The notes under the pieces: model-generated
The model's database searches: none
What the model saw: the letters and a program-made list of their open reading frames with translations, nothing else
What the model was told of the DNA's origin: nothing
Part shown: piece after piece, positions 15,145 to 23,148 of the stretch
Layout: each line of letters starts with the position of its first letter
How positions within the stretch are numbered: position 1 is the stretch's first letter
Assembly (NCBI GenBank): GCA_900539855.1
Contig: UQDO01000012.1
Coordinates: 1 to 51,707, forward strand
Reading direction: 5' to 3'
Length of the DNA: 51,707 bases
From: an uncultured Oscillospiraceae bacterium
Lineage (GTDB): Bacteria > Bacillota > Clostridia > Oscillospirales > Acutalibacteraceae
Made by a program: the position numbers and the translations under genes

Positions 15145-16893
15145 TTATTCCGATTTTTCCGTGCTGCCGAGGGTAAAGGTCTGACCTTCCTTCTGATAAA
15201 GCCTTACCCAGTCAACCGTGACATCCGCCGGCCATTGCGCTGCTTCGTCGTCCGCTGCCTGATTGGTCATTTCAACACCTATGAAGAATTCCGGATAAAG
15301 CTCTTTGTTGAGATCCTTATACTTTGAGTCGGTCGTTTCCACGGTGCCGTACGACCTGCCGTCAATGTAAAACTTTATATACTCCGGCGTCCATTCCATT
15401 CCGTAGGTGTGGAATTCACCGTCGTTAAGCACCTGACCGTATTCGAGCGTACCCTCGCGGTATGACTCATATCCCGGCTCGTTGAGCTTTAAAAATTCCT
15501 GATAATACTTTTCCTGCGACAGGATGCCGAGACTGCCGAAAACGGACTCGTTTGTCGCTATGGAGTTGAAAACATCGATCTGCGTGACGGTATCTTTTCT
15601 GTCCATCTGATCGGTGAGCATCAGCTTGACCCAATACCCCGGTGCGGTGCGGAATTTTGCCCTCACCTCAAAATAGCCGTATTTGAAGCGCATTTTGTTG
15701 TACGAGTCAACGGCTCCGGTGACATACCCGTCGTTTCCGAGATAGGTTCTTATAATGAGATTGTTGCCGTCAAGTCTGACGTTTTTCGGGTCATAGTACA
15801 TGATAGAGGGCGCTGAGCCGTAGGTCGGGATGGCGTTCTCCGGCGTGTTCCATATATTGCTGTCTATAGTCGTCGAGTTGAATTCATCCGAATATCTGAG
15901 CGTGTAGCCGCCGAAATTATTTTTTGTATATCCGAGCGAGCTTCCGGTTTTGCAATAGCCTGCGCGCAGATGCACCGGTTCGGCGGTTATGACCGCATTG
16001 GTTATCATATCGGTCAGCACCGACACGGCGGCGACGGTCGATTCGACGTTACCGCCTCTGAGTATCAGCTTCGAACCATATTCCGCAACCGCAAAGCGGC
16101 GCTCCGCAAAGAACGATGTGACATAGGTGGCTCCGCGGTTTGTGTCGCCTACAAGTATTTCATAGGTTGATTCCTCGACCGCGTCGGTCACAAGCGGCAG
16201 CTCGGTGCCGGTAGCGTCCTTTATAGCCTTTACAAGCAGCTCCGCCGTGCTGCGCTCTATGTAGGAAGGCGAGCCGGGAAGTACCACCGAATACTGCACG
16301 ATGTTTACATCGTCCACGGTAACGACCGGAGAATCCGACCGCTGGCTGAGGTAAAGGTGGCTGTACCCGTCGACAAAAGCAGCCGAAAGATCGTTGCTCA
16401 GCAGTGTGTCGGTCAGGTAACTGAAGGCAGCCTCTCTGCCGAATTTGGAGACCCAGTTCACCGTCAGCACCTTACCGTATGCGCGAAGCATATAGTCATA
16501 GTAATTGTTGCGGCGGATCGTGTTTATTATTGACGACGATTTGTCCGATTCCCCGTATGAGGTGGATCCGAGCAGGATTATTTTCTGATCGGGCTTGGTG
16601 ACGGTCAGTGTGTCCGGGCATATCTGGAAGGTCAGCTTCGACATGCCGCTCATTTTTTCAAGCAGGTCGATACATGCGTCTATCTCGGCATAGCCCGCGG
16701 TCGAATGGTACACCAGCAGATAATCGCATTTTATCTTGTCGGACGAATCGATTATCATATCATGCCTGCCGGAGCTGTAGCCTATGCTGACCGTGTTTCC
16801 GGCACCGGCACTTTGGGTGCCGCAGCCTGCAAGGCCAAGGCAAACGGCGGCAGCCAATATAAGGGCTGTCAGCTTTATACAATTAAATTTCAA
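15145..16893 (-). CDS. Lipoprotein with GH16-like domain, predicted catalytically dead
   Basis: A 582-residue lipoprotein with lipobox LAGC near residue 24. The N-terminal half carries what look like two copies of the alpha/beta domain found before catalytic domains of glycosidases (QKIILLGSTSYG and STYEILVGDTNRG). Residues from about 300 form a GH16 (laminarinase/lichenase) jelly roll (YSDEFNSTTIDSNIW, FEVRAKFRTAPGYWVKLML, DGEFHTYGMEWTPEYIKFYIDG, VDWVRLYQ). The active-site motif ExDxxE reads QIDVFN (Gln438, Asp440, Asn443), so nucleophile and acid/base are missing. It probably binds rather than cuts glycan. TTG 16893 is chosen because AGAAGG lies eight bases upstream; the in-frame GTG at 16902 overlaps that site. 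Confidence 0.85.
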   Translation of the reverse strand: MKFNCIKLTALILAAAVCLGLAGCGTQSAGAGNTVSIGYSSGRHDMIIDSSDKIKCDYLLVYHSTAGYAEIDACIDLLEKMSGMSKLTFQICPDTLTVTKPDQKIILLGSTSYGESDKSSSIINTIRRNNYYDYMLRAYGKVLTVNWVSKFGREAAFSYLTDTLLSNDLSAAFVDGYSHLYLSQRSDSPVVTVDDVNIVQYSVVLPGSPSYIERSTAELLVKAIKDATGTELPLVTDAVEESTYEILVGDTNRGATYVTSFFAERRFAVAEYGSKLILRGGNVESTVAAVSVLTDMITNAVITAEPVHLRAGYCKTGSSLGYTKNNFGGYTLRYSDEFNSTTIDSNIWNTPENAIPTYGSAPSIMYYDPKNVRLDGNNLIIRTYLGNDGYVTGAVDSYNKMRFKYGYFEVRAKFRTAPGYWVKLMLTDQMDRKDTVTQIDVFNSIATNESVFGSLGILSQEKYYQEFLKLNEPGYESYREGTLEYGQVLNDGEFHTYGMEWTPEYIKFYIDGRSYGTVETTDSKYKDLNKELYPEFFIGVEMTNQAADDEAAQWPADVTVDWVRLYQKEGQTFTLGSTEKSE

Positions 16894-16986
16894 ACAAAAC
16901 ACCTTCTGCTATCAGATCATATTTAGTGTACAGTATAGCGGCTTAAAAGTAAAGCAGTATATTTTAACATACTGTTAATAAACAAA

Positions 16987-17541
16987 TCAAATGTATTTTT
17001 TCAGCGTTTTCTCGGCGCTCTTTACAACCTTTTCGGTAGACTCCCTTAGTGAGGACGGAAGTCTTTTCTTTTCCTTTGGCAGGTCGCTCATACGGCTGTA
17101 AAGCGAGCCTTCAGCCGCGTTGCAAAGATTTTTATAGTCCTTTGACTCATATTCAAACGTAAACGTATCGCTTCGCATCGCGTTGTCGCAAAGCGCGCGC
17201 GCCATGCGGTAGGCGTTAATCTCCGCTATGTCGCTGAGCAGCTCATGCGCCGGCGCAGAATGTTCACGCGACGCCTTGAGCAGCCTGTCTATAGCCAGTG
17301 CCTCGGGCTCAGCCTCATAAAGGTCGGGCTTTTTTATCTCACTTTTGCCTAGCAGATAATCACAGCTCACCGAATAGTATTCCGAAATTCTAAGAAGAAA
17401 ATCAAGCCCGCACTCTCTGATGCCGTTTTCATAGTGCGACAAAAGCGCCGGCGATATGCCGAGCTCCTCTGCCGCTTTTTTTTGGGAAATGCCCCTTTGA
17501 CGGCGTAATTTTGACAGAGTCTGCGGAAATTTACACAGCAT
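16987..17541 (-). CDS. XRE-family transcriptional regulator
   Basis: A 184-residue DNA-binding protein. Residues 8-65 form a typical helix-turn-helix (LSKLRRQRGISQKKAAEELG, then SPALLSHYENGIRECGLDFLL) with the ISEYYSVSCDYLLG extension. The remaining 110 residues are helical and basic at the end, without a recognised ligand-binding domain. It is transcribed away from the phosphatase gene at 17676. The shared gap holds an 8-bp inverted repeat, which it may bind for autoregulation. Targets unknown. Confidence 0.88.
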   Translation of the reverse strand: MLCKFPQTLSKLRRQRGISQKKAAEELGISPALLSHYENGIRECGLDFLLRISEYYSVSCDYLLGKSEIKKPDLYEAEPEALAIDRLLKASREHSAPAHELLSDIAEINAYRMARALCDNAMRSDTFTFEYESKDYKNLCNAAEGSLYSRMSDLPKEKKRLPSSLRESTEKVVKSAEKTLKKYI

Positions 17542-17598
17542 TTTTTAAAACCTCTCTTGAAATCGTGCGATAAGACTATTATATTATAATCAAGAGGT

Positions 17599-17623
17599 TT
17601 TGTATATCGTTAAACTATACAAA
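17599..17623. promoter_or_regulatory. Candidate operator between divergent XRE and phosphatase genes
   Basis: Perfect inverted repeat TTTGTATA (17599-17606) / TATACAAA (17616-17623) with a nine-base spacer, in the AT-rich gap between divergent genes. This is suitable for a dimeric helix-turn-helix protein such as the adjacent XRE regulator. Confidence 0.5.
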
Positions 17624-17675
17624 TAGTATACGCCGCTTTAGTGCAAAATAAAGGTTTTAAGAAGGGAAGCTTCAG

Positions 17676-18317
17676 ATGAGAACATATAAACTGCATATGA
17701 TAAGACACGGACTGACCGAGGCTAATACCGACGGAAGATACATAGGAGTAACCGATGTGCCGTTGTCGGCTGTAGGCATTGATTGGCTCCAGTCGCAGCG
17801 CAAAGAGGGCTTTTATCCTGCCGCCGATATAGTTTTTTCAAGTCCGCTTGCAAGATGTACCGAGACGGTGGGGATAATCTACCCTGACAAGGAACCCTAC
17901 CTGATCGATGAGCTAAGGGAGTATGATTTCGGCGAATTTGAGAACAAAACTGCGGATGAGCTTGATGGCACAGACAACTATATGGACTGGATATCGGGCA
18001 AAATACCGTCGCCGCCCGGCGGTGAGGACCCGACGGAATTTACAAAGCGCCTCTGCTTAGGACTTAACAGGGTTGTAAAGACCATGATGGAAAAGCAAGT
18101 GTTCGAGGCGGCGGCAGTCATGCACGGGGGAGTCATAATGTCGCTGTTTGCCGCGGCTGCGCTGCCGAGAAGGCGCCCGGTCGAATGGACGTGCGATCCG
18201 GGCACCGGTTTTACGGTCAGGATAACGCCGTCGCTTTACGCCAAAAGCGGAGTTATAGAGGTAATAGATACGATTCCGGCGCAAAGTACCGCCGATGCGT
18301 CATTTGATGAAGAATGA
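17676..18317 (+). CDS. Histidine phosphatase family protein (phosphoglycerate mutase-like)
   Basis: A 213-residue cytosolic phosphatase or mutase. The family signature is present: MIRHGLTEAN with the phospho-accepting His in RHG (residues 10-12), FSSPLARCTET, the acidic EYDFGEFENK, and the late MHGGVIMSLF with the second catalytic His. The substrate cannot be told; such proteins include broad phosphatases, alpha-ribazole phosphatase and PhoE. No cobalamin genes are nearby, so CobC is not supported. AAGGGAAG precedes ATG 17676. It is probably monocistronic, because pyrH has its own promoter. Confidence 0.88.
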   Translation: MRTYKLHMIRHGLTEANTDGRYIGVTDVPLSAVGIDWLQSQRKEGFYPAADIVFSSPLARCTETVGIIYPDKEPYLIDELREYDFGEFENKTADELDGTDNYMDWISGKIPSPPGGEDPTEFTKRLCLGLNRVVKTMMEKQVFEAAAVMHGGVIMSLFAAAALPRRRPVEWTCDPGTGFTVRITPSLYAKSGVIEVIDTIPAQSTADASFDEE

Positions 18318-18379
18318 CCGGCAATGCGGCGGACAGCAAAGGACATATGATTTGTTTTAAAGCTGATTGTATTGTTTAT

Positions 18380-18413
18380 GAAGCGGAGAAGGAATACATT
18401 CCTTCTCCGCTTC
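18380..18413 (+). terminator. Long hairpin after the phosphatase gene
   Basis: A perfect 16-bp stem (18380-18395 with 18398-18413) around a two-base loop, downstream of the stop at 18317. The following GGCTCTTG is not a strong T tract, so termination is likely but not certain. Confidence 0.55.
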
Positions 18414-18511
18414 GGCTCTTGTAACGGCGCAGATAAACTAAAATTCATCTGACCGTTTTCGGTGTTTTGACGGCAGGGGTACAAAGGCGGTCTTTAATTT
18501 AGGTTTTGTAA

Positions 18512-18540
18512 TTGACTTTGGAAAGCATTTATTGTAAAAT
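18512..18540 (+). promoter_or_regulatory. pyrH promoter
   Basis: TTGACT (18512-18517) and TAAAAT (18535-18540), 17 bp apart. It lies over the upstream in-frame TTG at 18512, which excludes that codon as the pyrH start. Confidence 0.85.
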
Positions 18541-18574
18541 AATATGGAATGAAACCGAAGGAGTGCTTTTATAT

Positions 18575-19279
18575 ATGGAACCTGCTTTTAAAAGAATACT
18601 GCTCAAACTCTCGGGCGAGGTGCTTGCCGGAGATAAAGGAACCGGAATTGACTTCCAAATGGTCGAAACGGTGTGCAAAAGAATCAAGACCTGCCGTGAT
18701 ATGGGGGCCGAGATCGGCATAGTTATCGGAGGAGGAAACTTCTGGCGCGGACGCTCGAGCGGCAAGATGGACAGAACAAGAGCCGACAGCATGGGTATGC
18801 TTGCGACGGTAATAAACTGCCTTGCGCTGAACGATACTCTGGAGCAGATGGGTGTACCTTCGGTGGTCATGACGGCGGTCGATATGGTCAAAATAGCCGA
18901 GCCGTTTACCGCAAGGGGCGCCAGAGCGCACCTTGAAAGCGGAAAGGTGGTCATTTTCGGAGCCGGAACAGGCAGTCCGTTCTTCTCGACCGATACCGGA
19001 GCCGCGCTGCGTGCGGCTGAGATAAACGCCGATGTCATCTTCAAAGCCACAAATGTTGACGGCGTTTACGACAGCGATCCCAAGACCAATCCAAATGCCA
19101 AAAAATATGACAGGCTTACACATTCTGAGGTTCTGGCGCGTGACCTGCATGTCATGGACGCATCGGCGGCGTCCCTTTGCCGCGACAACAAAATAGATAT
19201 TCTTGTCTTTAATCTCAACGACCCCGACAACATCGTTAGGGCATTAAGCGGCGAAAAAATAGGCACTATAGTAGAATAA
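18575..19279 (+). CDS. pyrH: UMP kinase
   Basis: Phosphorylates UMP to UDP with ATP, an essential step of pyrimidine nucleotide synthesis; the hexameric bacterial enzyme belongs to the amino acid kinase fold. The 234-residue protein starts MEPAFKRILLKLSGEVLAGD and shows IGIVIGGGNFWRGR, MGMLATVINCLALND, FGAGTGSPFFSTDTGAALRA and KATNVDGVYDSDPKTNPNA. ATG 18575 is preceded by AAGGAG, and a promoter lies 35 bases upstream. It starts the run pyrH-frr-uppS-cdsA-dxr. The rpsB and tsf genes that precede pyrH in many bacteria are not here. Confidence 0.97.
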   Translation: MEPAFKRILLKLSGEVLAGDKGTGIDFQMVETVCKRIKTCRDMGAEIGIVIGGGNFWRGRSSGKMDRTRADSMGMLATVINCLALNDTLEQMGVPSVVMTAVDMVKIAEPFTARGARAHLESGKVVIFGAGTGSPFFSTDTGAALRAAEINADVIFKATNVDGVYDSDPKTNPNAKKYDRLTHSEVLARDLHVMDASAASLCRDNKIDILVFNLNDPDNIVRALSGEKIGTIVE

Positions 19280-19302
19280 TACAGTATACGGAGGTCATAC
19301 CT

Positions 19303-19857
19303 ATGAAAACAGTTCTTAAAACAGCGGAAGAAAAAATGGAAAAGAGCCTTGACGCGGTAGCGAGAGACTTTGCAAGCGTCAGAGCAGGCAGAGCAAACCC
19401 GTCGGTGCTTGACCGTGTCTCGGTCGATTACTACGGCTGCCCGACGCCTGTGAACCAGATGGCGTCGGTATCGGTATCGGAGGCAAGGGTGCTTCAGATA
19501 CAGCCCTATGACGCATCGTCGTTAAAGGCGATAGAGAAAGCCATTCAGGTTTCTGATATAGGCATAAATCCGCAGAACGACGGACGTGTTATCCGCCTTG
19601 TGTTCCCTCCGCTGACCGAGGAAAGACGTAAAGAGCTTGTCAAAGAGGTCAAAAAGCTGGCTGAGGACGGCAAGGTTGCTATACGTTCCATAAGACGTGA
19701 CGCCATTGAAAAGCTGAAGGCTCTCAAGAAAAACAGCGAGATAACCGAGGATGAGCAGGCTGACGGCGAGAAGAAGATACAGAATTATACCGACAAATAC
19801 TGCAAGGAGATCGACGACATAACCTCCGCCAAGGAAAAGGAGATCATGGAGATCTGA
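19303..19857 (+). CDS. frr: Ribosome recycling factor
   Basis: With EF-G, splits the post-termination ribosome. The 184 residues match the compact family length and conserved run: FASVRAGRANPSVLDRVSVDYYG, LQIQPYDASSLKAIEKAIQVSDIG, NDGRVIRLVFPPLTEERRKEL, and the C-terminal coiled-coil arm to the end. GGAGG lies eight bases before ATG 19303. It lies 23 bases after pyrH, the usual neighbour order, and is co-transcribed with it. Confidence 0.98.
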   Translation: MKTVLKTAEEKMEKSLDAVARDFASVRAGRANPSVLDRVSVDYYGCPTPVNQMASVSVSEARVLQIQPYDASSLKAIEKAIQVSDIGINPQNDGRVIRLVFPPLTEERRKELVKEVKKLAEDGKVAIRSIRRDAIEKLKALKKNSEITEDEQADGEKKIQNYTDKYCKEIDDITSAKEKEIMEI

Positions 19858-19892
19858 CCGTAATATTTCAGTGATGAAACGGGGTGTGCCGC

Positions 19893-20681
19893 ATGTTCGG
19901 CAGGAAAAAACACAGTGTATTGCTGCCGGATGCAGATAAGCTTCCCCGGCACATCGGAATAATCATGGACGGCAACGGCAGGTGGGCGAAAAAGCGCATG
20001 CTGCCGCGCTCTGCCGGTCATGCCGCAGGATCGGAAAATTTCAAGACCATTGCGAGATACTGCAACAAAATAGGCATTGAATACCTCACGGTGTATGCCT
20101 TTTCGACCGAAAACTGGAAGCGCCCGAAGGCGGAGGTTGACGGTCTTATGGATCTGCTCCGCAAATATCTTAAGGACTCTACAAATTTCAAGGCTGAAAA
20201 CATAAGACTGCGCTTTATAGGCGAGCTGTCGGCGCTGCCCGAGGATATAAGGGAGCTGATGCGGCAGGCGGAGTATGACTCCAAGGACGCCACCGGCCTT
20301 GTGGTCAACATGGCGGTAAACTACGGCGGCAGGGATGAGATAGTCCATGCCGTGAAAGCCATTTGCCGCGATGTTCAGAACGGAACGCTAAGTATCGATG
20401 AGATAAACGAAAGCGCGGTCTCAAAGCGGCTGTATTTAAGCGACGAGCCTGAGCCGGAGCTTATTATAAGACCGAGCGGCGAGCTGAGGCTCTCCAATTT
20501 TCTTGTCTGGCAGTCGGCATACGCCGAGTTCTGGTATTCGGATGTTTTGTGGCCGGATTTCAAGCCGCACGATCTTGACAAGGCGCTTCGCGATTTTGCA
20601 AAGCGCGACCGCCGCTTCGGCGGCGTGGACGAGGCAGTGTCCTCAAAACTCAACGGTAAAAATGAAAGGCGGAGCAATTAA
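19893..20681 (+). CDS. uppS: Undecaprenyl diphosphate synthase
   Basis: Cis-prenyltransferase adding eight isopentenyl units to farnesyl diphosphate to make undecaprenyl diphosphate, the carrier for peptidoglycan and wall polymers. From ATG 19893 it is 262 residues, with IGIIMDGNGRWAKKR (catalytic Asp26), GHAAGSENF, YAFSTENWKRP and the C-terminal IIRPSGELRLSNFLVWQSAY. Homologs more often read RTSGE, so the Pro is a mild variant. GGGGTG upstream selects the ATG over the in-frame GTG at 19884, which overlaps that site. The stop overlaps the cdsA start by one base. Confidence 0.96.
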   Translation: MFGRKKHSVLLPDADKLPRHIGIIMDGNGRWAKKRMLPRSAGHAAGSENFKTIARYCNKIGIEYLTVYAFSTENWKRPKAEVDGLMDLLRKYLKDSTNFKAENIRLRFIGELSALPEDIRELMRQAEYDSKDATGLVVNMAVNYGGRDEIVHAVKAICRDVQNGTLSIDEINESAVSKRLYLSDEPEPELIIRPSGELRLSNFLVWQSAYAEFWYSDVLWPDFKPHDLDKALRDFAKRDRRFGGVDEAVSSKLNGKNERRSN

Positions 20682-21505
20682 TGAAAACCCGGATCATAAC
20701 CGCGATAGTCGGAATAGGACTTTTTGTGGCTGCGGTTGCGGCATCAATAAAATGGAGCAGCATGATACTTTTTGTGCTGCTGACTGCGGTAGGCGTTGTC
20801 GGTGTTTACGAGGCGCTGCACAACACAGGGTATGTTAAATCCAGATTTCTGCTTTTTTGCTGCATAATCTATTCCGCAGTTGCACCGTTTGCCTACAGCG
20901 GATATATTCCGGTGAACCACGCCGGATTTATAGTGATGCTGGGCTCGGTCATGTTCTCATACGCTATGTTCAACCACAAAAAAATAACTCCGCACGACGT
21001 CACATATGCTTTCTCCATGACCGTCATAATAACCTTCTGCTTCTGGGCGATGGCGGCGGTCTTTGAAAGCGCGGACGGTCATGGACTGTTCTATCTCATA
21101 CTTGTGTTCGTAGCCTCGTGGGGCTGCGATACCGGCGCGTATTTCACCGGATACTTCTTTGGAAAGCATAAAATGGCGCCGGAAATAAGCCCTAAAAAGA
21201 CGGTCGAGGGTGCGGTCGGCGGTATTGTCGCCGCCATGTTCGGCATGCTCATAGCCTGTCTTATTTTCAACCGCATAAAGGACGACACCGCCAACACCAT
21301 GCTGCTCGTAGCGATCACTCCGGTACTTGCCTTTGCCGGTATGATGGGCGACCTTATAGCGTCCTATATAAAGCGCGCATGCGGCATAAAGGACTACGGA
21401 AAAATCATGCCGGGTCACGGCGGAATACTCGACCGCTTTGACAGCGTTGTGACCGTGATACCGCTCATGTATATCGTTGTAACGCACTGCCCGGTGCTGC
21501 TTTGA
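20681..21505 (+). CDS. cdsA: Phosphatidate cytidylyltransferase
   Basis: Integral membrane enzyme making CDP-diacylglycerol from phosphatidate and CTP, the branch point of phospholipid synthesis. The 274 residues hold about seven to eight membrane segments and the family signature near the C-terminus, SYIKRACGIKDYGKIMPGHG followed by GILDRFDS, which carries the metal-binding acidic residues. It is coupled to uppS by a TAATG overlap. dxr follows after 47 bases. Confidence 0.96.
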   Translation: MKTRIITAIVGIGLFVAAVAASIKWSSMILFVLLTAVGVVGVYEALHNTGYVKSRFLLFCCIIYSAVAPFAYSGYIPVNHAGFIVMLGSVMFSYAMFNHKKITPHDVTYAFSMTVIITFCFWAMAAVFESADGHGLFYLILVFVASWGCDTGAYFTGYFFGKHKMAPEISPKKTVEGAVGGIVAAMFGMLIACLIFNRIKDDTANTMLLVAITPVLAFAGMMGDLIASYIKRACGIKDYGKIMPGHGGILDRFDSVVTVIPLMYIVVTHCPVLL

Positions 21506-21552
21506 CAGGCTCCCTTGCTTTTGATCTGATATTATAGAAAGGCTGTGTCTTT

Positions 21553-22701
21553 ATGGAAAGAACGATATCTGTGCTCGGCTCGACCGGATCGATAGGGACG
21601 CAGACGCTTGACATAGCGGAACGTAACGGTTATAAAATATCCGCGCTGTCCGCAAATAAAAATATAACGCTTTTGGAGCAGCAGATACGCAAATTTCACC
21701 CACATATAGCCGCCGTTTCTGATGAAGCGGCAGGAAAGCAGCTCAAAACAGCGGTGGGTGACACCGGTACACATGTGATCTACGGCGCCGACGCCGCAGT
21801 GTTTGCCGCGGCAGAGCCGGGAGCAGGCACCGTGGTCAATGCAATAGTAGGCATCGCAGGCCTTAAGCCCACAATTGCCGCTATTGAGTCCGGCAAGGAC
21901 ATAGCCCTTGCAAACAAGGAGACCCTTGTAACTGCCGGTGCGCTTGTCAAAAGGGCGGTGGCTCTGAAAAATGTGCGCCTTCTGCCGGTAGACAGCGAAC
22001 ATTCGGCGATTTTTCAGTGTCTGCAGGGCGTGCCGAAAGGCGCTTTGAAAAGAATACTTCTTACCGCGTCCGGCGGTCCGTTTTTCGGGAAAAGCACCGG
22101 GGAGCTTAGTAAAATGACACCGAAGGAGGCTCTGCGCCACCCGAACTGGAGCATGGGAGCCAAGATAACGATAGACTCCGCGACCCTTATGAACAAAGGT
22201 CTTGAGGTAATAGAGGCGGTGCATCTTTTTGATGTTTCGCCCGACGACATCACGGTGGTCGTACACAGGCAGAGCATCGTCCATTCTGCGGTCGAGCTTG
22301 CGGACGGCGCGGTCATTGCCCAGCTTGGAACGCCCGACATGCGTCTGCCGATACAGTATGCGCTGACCTATCCCGAGCGGATGGACTGTCCGGAGGAAAG
22401 ACTCGATCTTTTCAAGGTTGGGACAATGACATTCGAAAGACCGGATACCGATACCTTTGTCTGCCTGCCTGTCTGTATAGAGGCAATAAAGCAGGGTGGA
22501 CTGAAGCCTGCCGCCGTAAACGGCGCAAACGAGGAGGCTGTAAAGCTTTTTCTTAACGGCAGCATAGGTTTTCTTGATATAGGCGCTGCCGTGACTGAGG
22601 CGCTCCATGCCCAGCCGCAGGTGGAAAGCTACACCGTCGATGATGTTTTTTCGGCTGACAAAGCGGCAAGAGAGCTTGTACGCAAAATGTTCGTAAAATA
22701 A
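21553..22701 (+). CDS. dxr: 1-deoxy-D-xylulose 5-phosphate reductoisomerase
   Basis: Converts DXP to 2-C-methyl-D-erythritol 4-phosphate with NADPH, the committed step of the MEP isoprenoid pathway. The 382 residues begin with the nucleotide-binding loop GSTGSIGTQTLDI and show ALANKETLVTAG, PVDSEHSAIFQCL with metal-binding residues, LTASGGPF, MGAKITIDSATLMNKGLE and NGANEEAV. The partner enzyme gene ispG is in the next transcription unit, and uppS downstream in the pathway is just upstream here. Last gene before a 447-base gap. Confidence 0.97.
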   Translation: MERTISVLGSTGSIGTQTLDIAERNGYKISALSANKNITLLEQQIRKFHPHIAAVSDEAAGKQLKTAVGDTGTHVIYGADAAVFAAAEPGAGTVVNAIVGIAGLKPTIAAIESGKDIALANKETLVTAGALVKRAVALKNVRLLPVDSEHSAIFQCLQGVPKGALKRILLTASGGPFFGKSTGELSKMTPKEALRHPNWSMGAKITIDSATLMNKGLEVIEAVHLFDVSPDDITVVVHRQSIVHSAVELADGAVIAQLGTPDMRLPIQYALTYPERMDCPEERLDLFKVGTMTFERPDTDTFVCLPVCIEAIKQGGLKPAAVNGANEEAVKLFLNGSIGFLDIGAAVTEALHAQPQVESYTVDDVFSADKAARELVRKMFVK

Positions 22702-22737
22702 TTTGTTCATACACATGAAGTATTAAACTTCTGTTAA

Positions 22738-22767
22738 TTGCAGTAGACAAAGCAATCAGGGTATAAT
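22738..22767 (+). promoter_or_regulatory. Promoter upstream of the structured pre-rseP region
   Basis: TTGCAG (22738-22743) and consensus TATAAT (22762-22767), 18 bp apart, facing rseP. The predicted transcript would start near 22774 and carry a long structured leader. Confidence 0.6.
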
Positions 22768-22771
22768 GGTT

Positions 22772-22934
22772 TTTCGGCTAAGCGGTATACTTTATCGGCT
22801 TTGTTGCCATCCGCTTGCCGAAATTTTCGACCTAAAACGAGAAGATTTTTCTGCTTTGGAAGTCGAAGAACGCCGATATACTAACGTATTTCAAGTGATG
22901 AGACAAACAAAACGGGAAAATAATCCGTTTTAGG
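22772..22934 (+). ncRNA. Candidate structured RNA or leader upstream of rseP
   Basis: The stretch folds well on paper. TTTCGGC-T-AAGCGG (22772-22785) pairs with CCGCTTGCCGAAA (22811-22823) with one bulged base. TTCGAC (22826-22831) pairs with GTCGAA (22862-22867). CCTAAAACG (22831-22839) pairs with CGTTTTAGG (22926-22934), competing with a local AAACGG/CCGTTT hairpin. No ORF of note is present. I cannot assign a known RNA family; it could also be a degenerate repeat. Confidence 0.4.
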
Positions 22935-22979
22935 AACCGTTAGACCATGATTGTTTTGTCCAAACTAAATTTAGGATGA

Positions 22980-23108
22980 TGCCGCGCCGCAAAGGGGCAA
23001 AGCCCCTTTGCGGCGAAAAAGGCGGTAAAGCAGGCAGTGTTTCTTTGCAGTCTTTCTTCCGCCTTTTTCGCCGCAGCAAAATGCTCTGCATTTTATTGCG
23101 GCGCGGTA
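22980..23108. repeat. Nested palindromic element upstream of rseP
   Basis: An outer 11-bp inverted repeat, CCGCGCCGCAA (22982-22992) / TTGCGGCGCGG (23096-23106), encloses a 13-bp perfect hairpin (22986-22998 with 23002-23014, loop AAA) and a 16-bp perfect inverted repeat (23010-23025 with 23059-23074). The two inner structures share GCGGC and cannot both form. There is no coding potential. It resembles a small mobile palindromic element or a switching leader. Confidence 0.75.
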
Positions 23109-23148
23109 TTGCAGTATACTGAAATTTTTAGCTTCCAAAGGAGATACC

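Noticed and set aside
17676..18317. Alpha-ribazole phosphatase (CobC) for the histidine phosphatase
   Set aside because: No cobalamin genes are nearby and the motifs are those of the whole superfamily.
18512..18574. N-terminal extension of PyrH from TTG 18512
   Set aside because: That codon is the -35 box of the promoter, and the ATG at 18575 has the ribosome binding site and matches the family N-terminus.
21532..22716. 394-residue open frame on the minus strand opposite dxr
   Set aside because: It is antisense to a full-length, motif-complete dxr, has no ribosome binding site and a composition typical of a codon-bias shadow.
22978..23110. CRISPR array or tandem repeat before rseP
   Set aside because: The repeats are inverted and nested, not direct and regularly spaced.
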